64,000 nucleotides of DNA from CAXMMR01 sp965198995 (GCA_965198995.1 CBDAQG010000002.1:1798001-1862000), one strand, 5' to 3'; shown: positions 24,123-33,113, counted from the stretch's first letter. Numbers and translations: made by a program. The notes: generated by a model not told the origin, from the letters alone.

Positions 24123-26808
24123 CTTGGATTGCTGCTTCAAGATGCCTCGCCTCGGCCAAGAAAGCCGCCAACCGCTCCCGATTTTCCGCCACCACCTCCG
24201 GCTTAGCCTTGGCGACAAACTCGGCGTTGCCCAGCTTGCGCTCCACCTTCGCCGCCTCGCTTGCCGCCCGCTCGCGCTCCCGGACCAGCCGCGCCCGCTC
24301 CGCTGCCAGGTCGACGATCCCCTCCAGCGGCAGCACCAGCGTCGCCTCGTCCACCACCGCCTGCACCGCGCCGCCCGGCATCGCGCCCGTCAGCGCCGAC
24401 AGTGCCGAAACCCGGGCCATCCGCCGGATCGGCTCGATCCAGCGCTCGCCGCGCGCGAGCGTCGCCGGCGCGGCGTCGCGCAGCAGCACCGGCGCCAGCA
24501 CCGAGGGCGGCACGTTCATCTCCGCGCGCACCGCCCGCACGGCGCTCACGAACCGCACCACCCAGTCGAGCTCGGCCGCCGCCGCGGCTGCCCCCTCGAC
24601 CTCGACGGGCTCGGGCCAATGTGCCCGGATCAGCGAGCAGGGTGCGCCGTAACCGAGGCTGTCCCACAGCTCCTCGGTCACGAACGGCATCGCCGGATGC
24701 AGCAGCCGCAGGATCGCGCCGAGCACGAACGACCCGGTCGCCCGCGCCTCCTCCGCCGCCGGTCCGCCCGCCGCAAACACCGGCTTGGCAAACTCTAAAA
24801 ACCAGTCGCAGAGCGTGCCCCAGGTAAACCGGTAGCAGGCCGCCGCGTACTCGTCGAAGCGGAACGCCTCCAGCGCCGCGCTCGCCTCGGCCACCGCGGT
24901 GTTCAGCCCGTCCAGCAGCCATCGGCACAGCGGCGAGGCCACCGCGTAGGGCTCGAACACCGCCCCCACCCGCCCCGGCACCGCCCCGTTCATCTCCAGC
25001 AGCCTGGCCGCGTTCCACAGCTTGGTGACGAAGCCGCGATACCCCTCCACCCGCTGGGCGCCGAGCTTCACGTCCCGCCCCGGCCCGGTCAGTGCGCAGA
25101 CGGTGAAGCGCAGCGCGTCGGCGCCAAAGCTGTCGATCAGCGCCACCGGGTCGATGACGTTGCCGCGGGACTTGCTCATCTTCTGCCCGCGCTCGTCGCG
25201 CACCAGGCCGTGGATGACGATCTTGCGAAACGGCACGTCGCCGCGAAGATGCAGCCCCATCATCAGCATCCGGGCGACCCAGAAGAAGATGATGTCGAAC
25301 CCGGTCACCAGCACGTCGCCCGGGTAGTAGCGCGCCAGCTCGGCGGTCTCCTCGGGCCACCCCAGCGTCGAGAACGGCCACAGCGCCGAGCTGAACCAGG
25401 TGTCGAGCACGTCCTCGTCCTGGCGCAGCGCCACCGCGCGCCCATAATGCGCCTCCGCCTGCGCCGCCGCCGCCGCCGCGTCGTGGGCGACGAACACCGC
25501 CTCGTCCGGCCCATACCAGGCCGGGATGCGATGCCCCCACCAGAGCTGGCGCGAGATGCACCAGGGCTGGATGTCGCGCATCCAGGCGAAGAACGTGTTC
25601 TCCCACTGCCGCGGCACGAACTGCACGTCGCCGGTCTCGACCGCGGCGACCGCCGCCGGCGCCAGCGCCTCCGCCCGGCAATACCACTGCACCGTCAGCC
25701 GCGGCTCGATGACGACGCCCGAGCGGTCGCCATGCGGCACCTGGATCACCGCCGGCTGCACTGCCGCCAGCAGCCCCAGCCGCTCCATCTCCTCGACGAT
25801 CTGGCGGCGCGCCGCCTCCCGCGTTACCCCCTCCAGGCTGCGCGCAAACCCCTGGTCGGCATCCTCGCCCCAGGCGATCTCCGCCAGCGTCACCCGTCCC
25901 TGCCGGTCCAGCACGGTGACCGCCGGCATCCCCTGCCGCAGCCCGACCTCGAAATCGTTGAAGTCATGCGCCGGCGTGATCTTGACCGCGCCCGTCCCCT
26001 TCGCCGGGTCGGCATAGGCGTCGGCCCGGATCGGAATGCGCCGCCCGGTCAGCGGCAGCACCGCCTCCCGCCCGACGAAACCTGCCCAGCGTTCGTCCTC
26101 GGGATGCACGACGATGCCGGTATCGCCCAGCATCGTCTCCGGCCGCGTCGTCGCCACCGTGATGAACTCGTCCGGCGCGCCGTCGATCGGATACCGAAAG
26201 TGCCACATCGACCCGCGTGTCTCGCGGCTCTCCACCTCGAGGTCCGAGATCGCCGTCTGGAACTGCGGATCCCAGTTCACCAGCCGCTGATCCCGGTAGA
26301 TCAGCCCTTCCCCGTGCAGCCGCACGAACACCTCGCGCACCGCGGCCGACATCCCCTCGTCCATGGTGAAGCGCTCGCGCGCCCAATCCAGCGAGCACCC
26401 GAGCCGCCGCAACTGGGTGGTGATCGTCCCGCCGCTCTGCGCCTTCCACTGCCACACCCGCTCGAGAAACGCCGCTCGCCCCAGCGCCTGCCGGCTGGTC
26501 TGCCCCCCTGTCGGCTCGGCCGCCAGCTCGCGCTCCACCACCATCTGCGTCGCAATGCCGGCATGGTCCGTGCCCGGCTGCCACAGCACGTCCCGTCCCT
26601 GCATGCGCCGGTAGCGCACCAGCGCGTCCTGGATCGTAAACGTCAGCGCGTGCCCGACATGCAGCGTCCCGGTCACGTTGGGCGGCGGGATCATGATGGT
26701 GAACGGCGCGGCCGACGACTTGGGATCAGCCGCAAACGCTCCCGCCCGCTCCCACCCCTCGTAGAGCCGCGCCTCCGCCTCGCCCGCCGTAAAACCCTTC
26801 TCCAGCAT
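24109..26808 (-). CDS. valS: Valyl-tRNA synthetase
   Basis: Class I synthetase charging tRNA-Val, 899 residues. I start at ATG 26808 (MLEKGFTAGEAE), which overlaps the rhodanese stop as TGATG. The longer frame from GTG 26841 lies inside the rhodanese gene. The HIGH motif appears as HVGH (50-53) in PPPNVTGTLHVGHAL, and KMSKS is at 543-547. The editing domain includes VATTRPETMLGDT and the C-terminal coiled-coil arm starts near 840. The final residues LLF and the stop are encoded by a hairpin repeat. Confidence 0.97.
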   Translation of the reverse strand: MLEKGFTAGEAEARLYEGWERAGAFAADPKSSAAPFTIMIPPPNVTGTLHVGHALTFTIQDALVRYRRMQGRDVLWQPGTDHAGIATQMVVERELAAEPTGGQTSRQALGRAAFLERVWQWKAQSGGTITTQLRRLGCSLDWARERFTMDEGMSAAVREVFVRLHGEGLIYRDQRLVNWDPQFQTAISDLEVESRETRGSMWHFRYPIDGAPDEFITVATTRPETMLGDTGIVVHPEDERWAGFVGREAVLPLTGRRIPIRADAYADPAKGTGAVKITPAHDFNDFEVGLRQGMPAVTVLDRQGRVTLAEIAWGEDADQGFARSLEGVTREAARRQIVEEMERLGLLAAVQPAVIQVPHGDRSGVVIEPRLTVQWYCRAEALAPAAVAAVETGDVQFVPRQWENTFFAWMRDIQPWCISRQLWWGHRIPAWYGPDEAVFVAHDAAAAAAQAEAHYGRAVALRQDEDVLDTWFSSALWPFSTLGWPEETAELARYYPGDVLVTGFDIIFFWVARMLMMGLHLRGDVPFRKIVIHGLVRDERGQKMSKSRGNVIDPVALIDSFGADALRFTVCALTGPGRDVKLGAQRVEGYRGFVTKLWNAARLLEMNGAVPGRVGAVFEPYAVASPLCRWLLDGLNTAVAEASAALEAFRFDEYAAACYRFTWGTLCDWFLEFAKPVFAAGGPAAEEARATGSFVLGAILRLLHPAMPFVTEELWDSLGYGAPCSLIRAHWPEPVEVEGAAAAAAELDWVVRFVSAVRAVRAEMNVPPSVLAPVLLRDAAPATLARGERWIEPIRRMARVSALSALTGAMPGGAVQAVVDEATLVLPLEGIVDLAAERARLVRERERAASEAAKVERKLGNAEFVAKAKPEVVAENRERLAAFLAEARHLEAAIQALLF

Positions 26809-27209
26809 CACTTGGTCCAGGGCAGCCCGACCGCCTGCCACCCCGCGACCTGGCCCCGCCGCCCGCTCCCGTCCGGCGGCCCCTCGAACCCGTCAACGAT
26901 GTTGAACACCTGGCGATACCCCGCCGCCAGCGCCGCATCGCCGCAAGCGATCGAGCGCACGCCGCTCCGGCACAGCATGTAGAGCGGCTGATCATGCCCC
27001 AGCCCCGCCGCCGCCAGCTTCTCGACAAAGCCGGGATCCACCCGCCCCTGCTCGTTCGACCAGCTCACCATCACCGGCTCGGCCATCCCCTCCAGCGCCG
27101 GCACCCCGATGGATGCCCACTCCGTCGGCGTGCGCACGTCGACCAGCCGGCCACGCGGATCGGCCTGCAGCGCGGCAAACGCCTGTTCGGCGGAGACATT
27201 GTCGACCAT
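26808..27209 (-). CDS. Rhodanese-like domain protein
   Basis: A 133-residue single rhodanese domain from ATG 27209. DVRTPTEWASIGVP is the CH2A-type segment, and LYMLCRSGVRSIACGDAAL holds the active-site loop with Cys80. GYRQVFNIVDGFEG near the C-terminus is also typical. Such proteins transfer sulfane sulfur; a role with the divergent cysteine synthase, whose start is 47 bases away, is plausible. Its stop overlaps the valS start by one base. Confidence 0.92.
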   Translation of the reverse strand: MVDNVSAEQAFAALQADPRGRLVDVRTPTEWASIGVPALEGMAEPVMVSWSNEQGRVDPGFVEKLAAAGLGHDQPLYMLCRSGVRSIACGDAALAAGYRQVFNIVDGFEGPPDGSGRRGQVAGWQAVGLPWTK

Positions 27210-27256
27210 CCTGCGTTCCCCACCTGACCTGACCCAATGCCCCAAGGTGCTACACC

Positions 27257-28303
27257 ATGAGTACGCCGACAATCGCGCCGCACGCGCAGCACTCCGGCGG
27301 CCCGCATCCTTACGCGAGCGCCGCCGACGGCCTGGCCGGCGCCATCGGCAACACGCCGCTGATCCGCCTGCGCCGCGCCTCGGAGGCCACCGGCTGCACC
27401 ATCCTCGGCAAGGCCGAGTTCATGAACCCCGGCGGCTCGGTCAAAGACCGCGCCGGCCTCGGCATCATCGAGGCCGCCGAGCGCGACGGCTCCCTCAAGC
27501 CTGGCGGCCTGATCGTCGAGGGCACCGCCGGCAATACCGGCATCGGCCTGACACTGGTCGCCAACGCCCGCGGCTACCGCTGCGTCATCGTCATGCCCGA
27601 GACGCAAAGCCAGGAGAAGATCGACTTCCTGCGCATGATCGGCGCCGACCTCCGCCTGGTCCCCGCCAAGCCCTTCCGCGACCCCGGCAACTACGTCCAT
27701 CTCAGCCGCCGCCTCGCGGACGAGCTCGGCGCCGTCTACGCCAACCAGTTCGACAACCTCGCCAACCGCGAGTTCCACCGCGCCACCACTGGCCAGGAAA
27801 TCTGGTCCCAAACCAACGGCCAGGTCGACGCCTTCACCGCCGCCTGCGGCACCGGCGGCACGCTCGCCGGCGTCAGCCTGGCGCTCAAGGCGCACAACCC
27901 GAGCGTCCGCATCGTTCTCGCCGACCCCGAAGGCAGCGGCCTCTACGGCTGGGTCAAGTCCGGCGACCTCACCATCGAGGGCAGCTCGATCACCGAAGGC
28001 ATCGGCCAGTCCCGCATCCCCGCCAACCTCGAGAACATCGAGATCGACGACGCCGTCCGCATCCCGGACCCGGAGGCGCTGGAGCAATGCTTCGACCTGC
28101 TCCAGCACGAGGGCCTCTCCCTCGGCGGCTCGGCCGCGCTCAACGTCGCCGCCGCCGTGCGCGTCGCCCGCGACCTCGGCCCGGGCCACACCGTCGTCAC
28201 CATCCTCTGCGACGGCGGCTCCCGCTATCAGTCCAAGCTGTTCAACCCCGCCTTCCTGCGCTCCAAGAACCTGCCGGTGCCGAGCTGGCTCGACGGTCAG
28301 TAA
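27257..28303 (+). CDS. cysK: Cysteine synthase A-type PLP enzyme
   Basis: O-acetylserine sulfhydrylase family, 348 residues, forming cysteine from O-acetylserine and sulfide. The PLP Lys63 is in NPGGSVKDRAG, the phosphate loop is GTAGNTGIG near 89-97, and the C-terminal ILCDGGSRYQSKLFNP matches CysK. An N-terminal extension of about 25 residues (His- and Pro-containing) precedes the usual start region, so a downstream start is possible. The substrate loop GQSRIPANL and overall length leave open a CysK-versus-CBS-like assignment. It is divergent from the rhodanese gene. Confidence 0.9.
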   Translation: MSTPTIAPHAQHSGGPHPYASAADGLAGAIGNTPLIRLRRASEATGCTILGKAEFMNPGGSVKDRAGLGIIEAAERDGSLKPGGLIVEGTAGNTGIGLTLVANARGYRCVIVMPETQSQEKIDFLRMIGADLRLVPAKPFRDPGNYVHLSRRLADELGAVYANQFDNLANREFHRATTGQEIWSQTNGQVDAFTAACGTGGTLAGVSLALKAHNPSVRIVLADPEGSGLYGWVKSGDLTIEGSSITEGIGQSRIPANLENIEIDDAVRIPDPEALEQCFDLLQHEGLSLGGSAALNVAAAVRVARDLGPGHTVVTILCDGGSRYQSKLFNPAFLRSKNLPVPSWLDGQ

Positions 28304-28305
28304 GC

Positions 28306-28356
28306 CAGGCCAGGGCTTTGCCCTGGACCCACCAAAGGCCGGCGGCCTTTGGAAAC
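28306..28356. repeat. Short repeat with two hairpins after cysK
   Basis: CCAGGGC/GCCCTGG, then CCAAAGGCCGGCGGCCTTTGG, a nearly perfect palindrome. It starts three bases after the cysK stop. The second hairpin recurs at 51640-51663 and is an alternative inner module of family A. Likely a cysK terminator. Confidence 0.75.
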
Positions 28357-28454
28357 CAATTAGGAGGACGTCGCATTGTAACCTGTTGCGATAGGCTCAC
28401 GGACGGGTCGATGATACAGCGATCCGCACGATCGACTGAGCTACGGAGAACATC

Positions 28455-28823
28455 ATGGCCTACAAGACGATCAACCTGGCGCTGACGGCCATGCTGACAG
28501 CCGCCTCACTCACCCCCGCCCTCGCCGAACCAGGCGGCTGCCTCAAATACGGCGCCGCCGGCGCCGTCGGCGGACACCTTGCCCATCACGGCGTTCTCGG
28601 CGCCGCCGGCGGCTGTGCCGCCGGCATGTACGTCCGCCACAGATTCCGCAAGGAAGCCCACGCCAAGGCCGCCCTCTACGACCAGGAACACCCGGGCTCC
28701 TCAGGCACCTACCAGCAAAAAGCCACCGCCTACGACGTCGAGCACTCGACCTCGCCGGCCAGCGGCACGCCAGCCGGCGCCACTCCATCAGCCACGCCAG
28801 CCCCAGCCCAGAACCCGCTTTAG
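28455..28823 (+). CDS. Secreted glycine-rich protein of unknown function
   Basis: A 122-residue protein with ribosome site GGAG before ATG 28455. The signal peptide spans about residues 1-24 (ending TPALA). The mature part begins with a Gly/Ala zipper stretch (YGAAGAVGGHLAHHGVLGAAGGCAAGMYV), which could insert in or contact a membrane, followed by a charged helix and a Pro/Thr/Ser tail. No defined family is recognised. Confidence 0.7.
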   Translation: MAYKTINLALTAMLTAASLTPALAEPGGCLKYGAAGAVGGHLAHHGVLGAAGGCAAGMYVRHRFRKEAHAKAALYDQEHPGSSGTYQQKATAYDVEHSTSPASGTPAGATPSATPAPAQNPL

Positions 28824-28853
28824 TCGTGCTTGCCGGCAGGACCCCGCGGCGTG

Positions 28854-29243
28854 CTACCGCACCACCCTGACGAGGTCTGAATAGACGGAAAGCAGCGGAT
28901 CAGCCGTATAGAGCCAGGCGGGCTCGGCCATCGCCTGCGCCACAAGCAGCCTGTCGAATGGGTCGCCATGATGCAACGGCAGATCTGCAACTCGCGCCGC
29001 CACGTCTGAACGCACCGGGAGTTCAGTGAAGCCGACATCACGCGCTTCTTGAGCTACCGCCTCGGGACGTATTTTGAAGTCTGCTCGGCCCAGCGCTGTC
29101 TTGATCGCGATCTCCCAGATGCTGGCGGCGCTGAACAGCACTTCGTTGCCGATATCCTCGATTGCCGCCATGGTCGTTATGTCCAGACGCTGCGGGCTGT
29201 CGAGGCACCAGATGAGCAAGTGCGTGTCCAGCAGCAGACGCAT
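28854..29243 (-). CDS. PIN-domain toxin, VapC-like
   Basis: A 129-residue PIN ribonuclease. The acidic metal-binding residues are Asp6 (LLLDTHLLIW), Glu44 (SIWEIAIK), and Asp94 and Asp97 (HHGDPFDRLL), with YTADPLL near the end. This is the form common in type II toxins that pair with Phd-type antitoxins. The ATG overlaps the antitoxin stop (TGATG). Toxin activity and RNA target are inferred from family and arrangement. Confidence 0.9.
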   Translation of the reverse strand: MRLLLDTHLLIWCLDSPQRLDITTMAAIEDIGNEVLFSAASIWEIAIKTALGRADFKIRPEAVAQEARDVGFTELPVRSDVAARVADLPLHHGDPFDRLLVAQAMAEPAWLYTADPLLSVYSDLVRVVR

Positions 29244-29479
29244 CAGCGTCCTTCAAAAAGCGCAAGCAAGTCGTCCGGCAAGGGCGCGTCAAAATCATCC
29301 GACACGCCGAGCTGGCCCGCCAACGTGCCCAGCCGCCGTTTAGCGGCTTGATGTTGCAGTGGCACCAGCCGCGCTACCGGCTTGCCGGCCCGCGCGATGA
29401 CGATCTCCTCGCCCGCCGCAGCCTGATCCACCAGCCGTGACAGATGCGTCTTCGCTGCATGGATGTTGACCGTCTGCAT
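29243..29479 (-). CDS. Antitoxin of the Phd/YefM family
   Basis: A 78-residue protein starting MQTVNIHAAKTHLSRLVDQ, followed by GEEIVIARAGKPVARLVPL, the classical Phd/YefM N-terminal DNA-binding fold. The variable C-terminal tail (40-78) should bind and mask the PIN toxin encoded directly downstream. Expected to autoregulate the pair by binding its promoter (about 29480-29520). Confidence 0.9.
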   Translation of the reverse strand: MQTVNIHAAKTHLSRLVDQAAAGEEIVIARAGKPVARLVPLQHQAAKRRLGTLAGQLGVSDDFDAPLPDDLLALFEGR

Positions 29480-29512
29480 TAACCATCTCCCGACTGGACT
29501 AAGTCCAGTCCC

Positions 29513-30742
29513 CTACACCATAGGCTCGCCATCTTCCACCACCCTCGTCTCCGGCACCGCCAGCCAAACCAGCCCCGTCGCCAACGCCCCCGCCCCGGCC
29601 AGCACCAAAAACGCCGTGCGCACCGCCGTGTCCGCCAGATATCCGCCCAGCGTCGTGCTGATCGTCGCCCCCAGCCCGATCATCAGCCCGAGCACCCCCA
29701 TGCACAGGTTGAACCGCCCGGTCCCGCGCGTGATGTCGGCGGCGATCAGCGGCAGCATCACGCCGAACGCCGCCCCCGAAATCCCGTCCAGCAACTGGAT
29801 GACGATGATCGCCCACGAGCTGTGCGCGAACGCCAGCAGCACCCCGCGCACCGGCAGCGACGCAAACCCCACGATCAGCACCGGCCGCCGCCCCAGCCGC
29901 TCGGCGGCCGCGCCTACCCGCGGCGACAGCAGCGCCACCACCAGCTGCGGCAGCACGATCGAGGCGGCGATCACCAGCTCGGCGCCGCGCCCCTCCAGCC
30001 GCGTCGCCACCCCCGCCGCCAGCGGCAGCATCGCCGCGTTCGACAGGTGGAACAGCAGGCAGCAGAACGCGAAGCTGACCAGCGCCCGGTCGCGCAGCAG
30101 CGCGCCCACGCTGCCCCGCGGCCGCAACGAACCCTGCTGCATCGCCGCGGCACCCACCCCCGGCCCGATCGCCCGCAACGCCCACAGCCCCGGCAGCGCC
30201 AGCGCCGCGGCCAGGAAGAACACCGCCCGGCCCGAGACCGCGTAGCCCACGTAGCCCATCAGCGCCGCCGCCAGCCCGTTGCCGACCGAGGCCCAGCGGG
30301 CGTTGCGGCCGAAGCGCTCGCCGGCGCCGGTCGCGCTTGCCGCCGCGGCGCCGAGGCTGATCGCGGCGATCGCCGGGCCGAGCATGCTGGAGGCGAAGCC
30401 GTGCAGCACCTGCGCCGCCGCCACCGGCAGCCGCGCCGGCAGCACCGCGGTGACGATGCAGCCGACAATGATCGCCGCGATCGCCGCCGCCGCCGCCGCC
30501 CGCTTGTTGCGCAACCGGTCCACCAGCGCGCCCGCCGGCACCTGGCTCGCCATCGAGGTCACGGTGCCGATCGACAGCACCACCCCGATCTGCGCCTGCG
30601 TCCAGGCCTCGCTGGTGAGGAACACCGAAACGAACGGTCCGAACGCCGTCTGCAGGTTGGCAACGAAGAAGTTAAGCGCGTCCAGCCCGAACGCCGCGCG
30701 TGCGGCGTCGCCCGTGCCAAGCCGCGGCTTGCCGGCCCGCAT
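29513..30742 (-). CDS. MFS transporter
   Basis: A 409-residue major facilitator with about 12 hydrophobic segments. The start is ATG 30742; the longer frame reads antiparallel through the neighbour's repeats. GTVTSMASQVPAGALVDRLRNKR in the TM2-TM3 loop is a variant of the family motif A, and the loop between TM8 and TM9 has RRPVLIVGF. The N-terminal LDALNFFVANLQTAFGPFVSVFL is typical of efflux-type members. The substrate is unknown. It begins four bases after the stop of the PRC-barrel gene, so the two form an operon. Confidence 0.85.
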   Translation of the reverse strand: MRAGKPRLGTGDAARAAFGLDALNFFVANLQTAFGPFVSVFLTSEAWTQAQIGVVLSIGTVTSMASQVPAGALVDRLRNKRAAAAAAIAAIIVGCIVTAVLPARLPVAAAQVLHGFASSMLGPAIAAISLGAAAASATGAGERFGRNARWASVGNGLAAALMGYVGYAVSGRAVFFLAAALALPGLWALRAIGPGVGAAAMQQGSLRPRGSVGALLRDRALVSFAFCCLLFHLSNAAMLPLAAGVATRLEGRGAELVIAASIVLPQLVVALLSPRVGAAAERLGRRPVLIVGFASLPVRGVLLAFAHSSWAIIVIQLLDGISGAAFGVMLPLIAADITRGTGRFNLCMGVLGLMIGLGATISTTLGGYLADTAVRTAFLVLAGAGALATGLVWLAVPETRVVEDGEPMV

Positions 30743-30746
30743 GGGG

Positions 30747-31613
30747 CTATGAACCCGCCCCACCCTTGCCCGCACCGACCTTGCTCGTCGAGCCGGCATC
30801 CCCCGGCGGCGGCAGCACCGGCGGCGGCCGGCTCGATTGCGGCGGCGCCACATCAGGCGCGGCCCCAGGCGGGACCACTCCAGGCGGGGCCACTCCAGGC
30901 GGGACCACTCCAGGGGGGGCCACCCCAAGCGGGGCGGCCTCACCCACCGCCGGCGCCGCGGCGCCGGGAGCCGCGACGGCCGGCCCGGACGGCGCCGTCT
31001 TGGCTGCCGCCTGCACCGGCTTGGCGGCCACCGGGCCCGCCGGCGACGGCGCCACCACGATCGCCTCGTCGCTGCCGTCATAGGCCGGCGTGGCGGTGAT
31101 CGCCGCCTCGTCGAGCCCCAGCACGATGTCGTCCTCGCTACCCGGCGGCGGAAAGCTCAGCAGCGCCCACTCCACCGCCACCGTGCGACTGCCGACGCCC
31201 ATGAAGCCGCCGAAGTCGATGACCACCGCCAGCGCCTGGCCATGCGCGTCCACCAGCACGTTGACGATCCGGCCCAGTGCGGCGTGGTCCGCCCCGACGA
31301 CGGTGCGGCCGAGGATGCCGGCAACCGGCAGGCGCAGCGCGTCAACCGGCAGCGGCGTCCCGTCGGTCTGCGTCAGCCCCCCGCCCAGCCCAACGCACCA
31401 GGCATCATAGGGCTCGATGCCGAGCGGGCAGACGCCGCCGGGATCGGCCTCCAGCGCGATCACAGGCAGGTCGGGGATAACGGTTTGGGCCGTCAAAACG
31501 AGGCACAGAAGAGGAAGGAAGCGCTGCTTTTTTGAAAAAAAGCAGCAAAAAACTTTTGCTCGCGCTGTCGCGGACCCGTCCGAAAATAAAAGTTTTTTGG
31601 TTCTTTTTTTCAA
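30747..31613 (-). CDS. Exported PRC-barrel domain protein with Pro-rich tail
   Basis: The central part, GRTVVGADHAALGRIVNVLVDAHGQALAVVIDFGGFMGVGSRTVAVEW, is a PRC-barrel. The C-terminal third is Ala/Pro-rich with PPGV units encoded by a 15-bp tandem repeat. A hydrophobic stretch RFLPLLCLVLTA near the start suggests export. The frame upstream of it reads only through family B hairpins to TTG 31613, and no good start codon lies between, so the true N-terminus is uncertain. Confidence 0.72.
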   Translation of the reverse strand: MKKRTKKLLFSDGSATARAKVFCCFFSKKQRFLPLLCLVLTAQTVIPDLPVIALEADPGGVCPLGIEPYDAWCVGLGGGLTQTDGTPLPVDALRLPVAGILGRTVVGADHAALGRIVNVLVDAHGQALAVVIDFGGFMGVGSRTVAVEWALLSFPPPGSEDDIVLGLDEAAITATPAYDGSDEAIVVAPSPAGPVAAKPVQAAAKTAPSGPAVAAPGAAAPAVGEAAPLGVAPPGVVPPGVAPPGVVPPGAAPDVAPPQSSRPPPVLPPPGDAGSTSKVGAGKGGAGS

Positions 31614-31622
31614 AAAAGAACC
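31523..31622. repeat. Inverted pair of A/T-rich hairpins (family B)
   Basis: Unit one at 31523-31558 has GCTGC/GCAGC arms and ends AAAAAACTTTT. Unit two at 31588-31622 is oppositely oriented with GGTTC/GAACC arms. About 30 bp (CGCGCTGTCGCGG palindrome) lies between. The arrangement equals that at 24001-24122. The carbonic anhydrase stop codon falls in the loop of unit two, and the PRC-barrel frame opens through unit one. Confidence 0.85.
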
Positions 31623-32242
31623 TCTTGCTTTCCGTCAACGACCCGAAACGTCCCGTCCGCCTGTAGTCGCTCCAGGTCGCCGCTGGCGATGCCGTAATGC
31701 AGGCCGTGCAGCCGCAGCGCACCGCCCTCCACCCGCTCGCGGATCCAGGGAAACGTCATCAGGTTCTCCAGCGACAGCCGCACCGTCTCGTGCTCGCACA
31801 TCTGCGCCGAGGCGTCCCGCCCCTCGACCGCGCGCACCCGCAGCCTGGCCCGCGCCGCGATCTCCACCCACGGGCGCACGAAGTCGGACAGGCTGTCCGG
31901 CGTGCCGTTGAGCAGCGCCTCGACGCCGCCGCATTGCGCATGGCCCATGACGATGATGTGCGGCACCTCGAGCGCCTTGACCGCATACTCGATCGCCGCC
32001 GAGGTGCCGTGATAGCCGTGATCGAGCTCATACGGCGGCACCAGGTTGGCGACGTTGCGCACCACGAACAGGCTGCCGGGCGCGGCGTCGAAGATCATCG
32101 CCGGGTCCACCCGGCTGTCCGAGCAGGCGATGATCAGCGCGCCCGGCTTCTGCCCCTCGGCCGACAGCGTCTCATAGGCGCGCCGCCGCTCCGGCCAGAC
32201 GTCGCGGCGAAAACGCTGATAGCCGTCGAGGAGCTCATCCAT
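31610..32242 (-). CDS. Beta-type carbonic anhydrase
   Basis: Zinc enzyme interconverting CO2 and bicarbonate, 210 residues. Zinc ligands are Cys40, His101 and Cys104, and the Asp42-Arg44 dyad is in ACSDSRVDP. HAQCGGVEALL and FVVRNVANLVPP are typical. The C-terminus QEVLF and the stop are encoded by a family B hairpin, so the natural tail may have been altered. Start is ATG 32242. Confidence 0.94.
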   Translation of the reverse strand: MDELLDGYQRFRRDVWPERRRAYETLSAEGQKPGALIIACSDSRVDPAMIFDAAPGSLFVVRNVANLVPPYELDHGYHGTSAAIEYAVKALEVPHIIVMGHAQCGGVEALLNGTPDSLSDFVRPWVEIAARARLRVRAVEGRDASAQMCEHETVRLSLENLMTFPWIRERVEGGALRLHGLHYGIASGDLERLQADGTFRVVDGKQEVLF

Positions 32243-32298
32243 GACGCGCGCCGTCTCCGGGCTGCTGGCGGGTTCGCGCCCGGCTTACGCAATGATCC

Positions 32299-33054
32299 TC
32301 AATCCGTCCAGCGCGAGGCGAGCTCGGCCCGCAGCCCCGAGAGGCGCCGGCGCTGCCCGCCCGCCGCGTCGAAATTGTCCGGCTGCAGCCAGGCGCTGAC
32401 CGCCGCCCGGCAGTCCGGCCACTCCGCGGCGAGCAGGCTGTACTGCGCCGTGTCGCGCTCGCGCCCCTTGACCACCATGTGCGCCCGGAGCGTGCCCTCA
32501 TAGCGGAAGCCGAAGCGCTCGGCCGCCCGCCGCGACGGCGCGTTCAGCGCGTTGCATTTCCACACCAGGCGGCGATAGCCAAGCGTGTCGGCGGCAAAGC
32601 GCAGCAGCAGGAACAGCGCCTCGGTCGCCGCCCGGGTGCGCTGCATCGACGGCGCGAACCAGATGTTGCCGATCTCGATCGCCGCATTGGCCGGCTGGAT
32701 GTCCATCAGGCTCATCCAACCCCGCGCCGTCGCGTCCCCGCTGGGGGCCTCGCGCTCAGCCGCCTCCGCCGGCACCACCGACCAGACGATCGGGTCGCTC
32801 TGGGTGGCAAAGGCGACCACCTTCTCCTCCAGCGCCGCCTGGCTCTTGAACGGGCCGCTCTGCAGATAGGTGAAGCTGGCCGCCGCCGCCTCGGGCTCGG
32901 CGGTCATCGCCTGCCACAGCCCCGCCGCGTGCTCCCGCCCCAACGGCTCGAGCCGAACGTAGCGGCCGCGCAGCTCGATGCGCGGCGGGATCGGGCGCGG
33001 CGTCGCGTCGACCTCGGGGCCGACCGGCTGCAACTGCGCTAAGGGCTGCACCAT
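32299..33054 (-). CDS. GNAT family acetyltransferase (RimJ/RimL-like)
   Basis: A 251-residue acetyltransferase. GRYVRLEPLGREHAAGLWQAM is the N-terminal strand typical of RimJ/RimL-type enzymes. IEIGNIWFAPSMQRTRAATEALFLLLRFAADTLG covers the acetyl-CoA region, and YRRLVWKCNALNAPSRRAAERFGFRYEGTLR is the conserved C-terminal motif. These enzymes acetylate protein N-termini or small molecules; the substrate is unknown. The gene is 56 bases upstream of carbonic anhydrase and divergent from the CHRD gene. Confidence 0.9.
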   Translation of the reverse strand: MVQPLAQLQPVGPEVDATPRPIPPRIELRGRYVRLEPLGREHAAGLWQAMTAEPEAAAASFTYLQSGPFKSQAALEEKVVAFATQSDPIVWSVVPAEAAEREAPSGDATARGWMSLMDIQPANAAIEIGNIWFAPSMQRTRAATEALFLLLRFAADTLGYRRLVWKCNALNAPSRRAAERFGFRYEGTLRAHMVVKGRERDTAQYSLLAAEWPDCRAAVSAWLQPDNFDAAGGQRRRLSGLRAELASRWTD

Positions 33055-33113
33055 GACGCAACTTCATCCCCCGGCTGTCGGTTTCTTGCACGATCAACAC
33101 ACGCGGAGCCACC

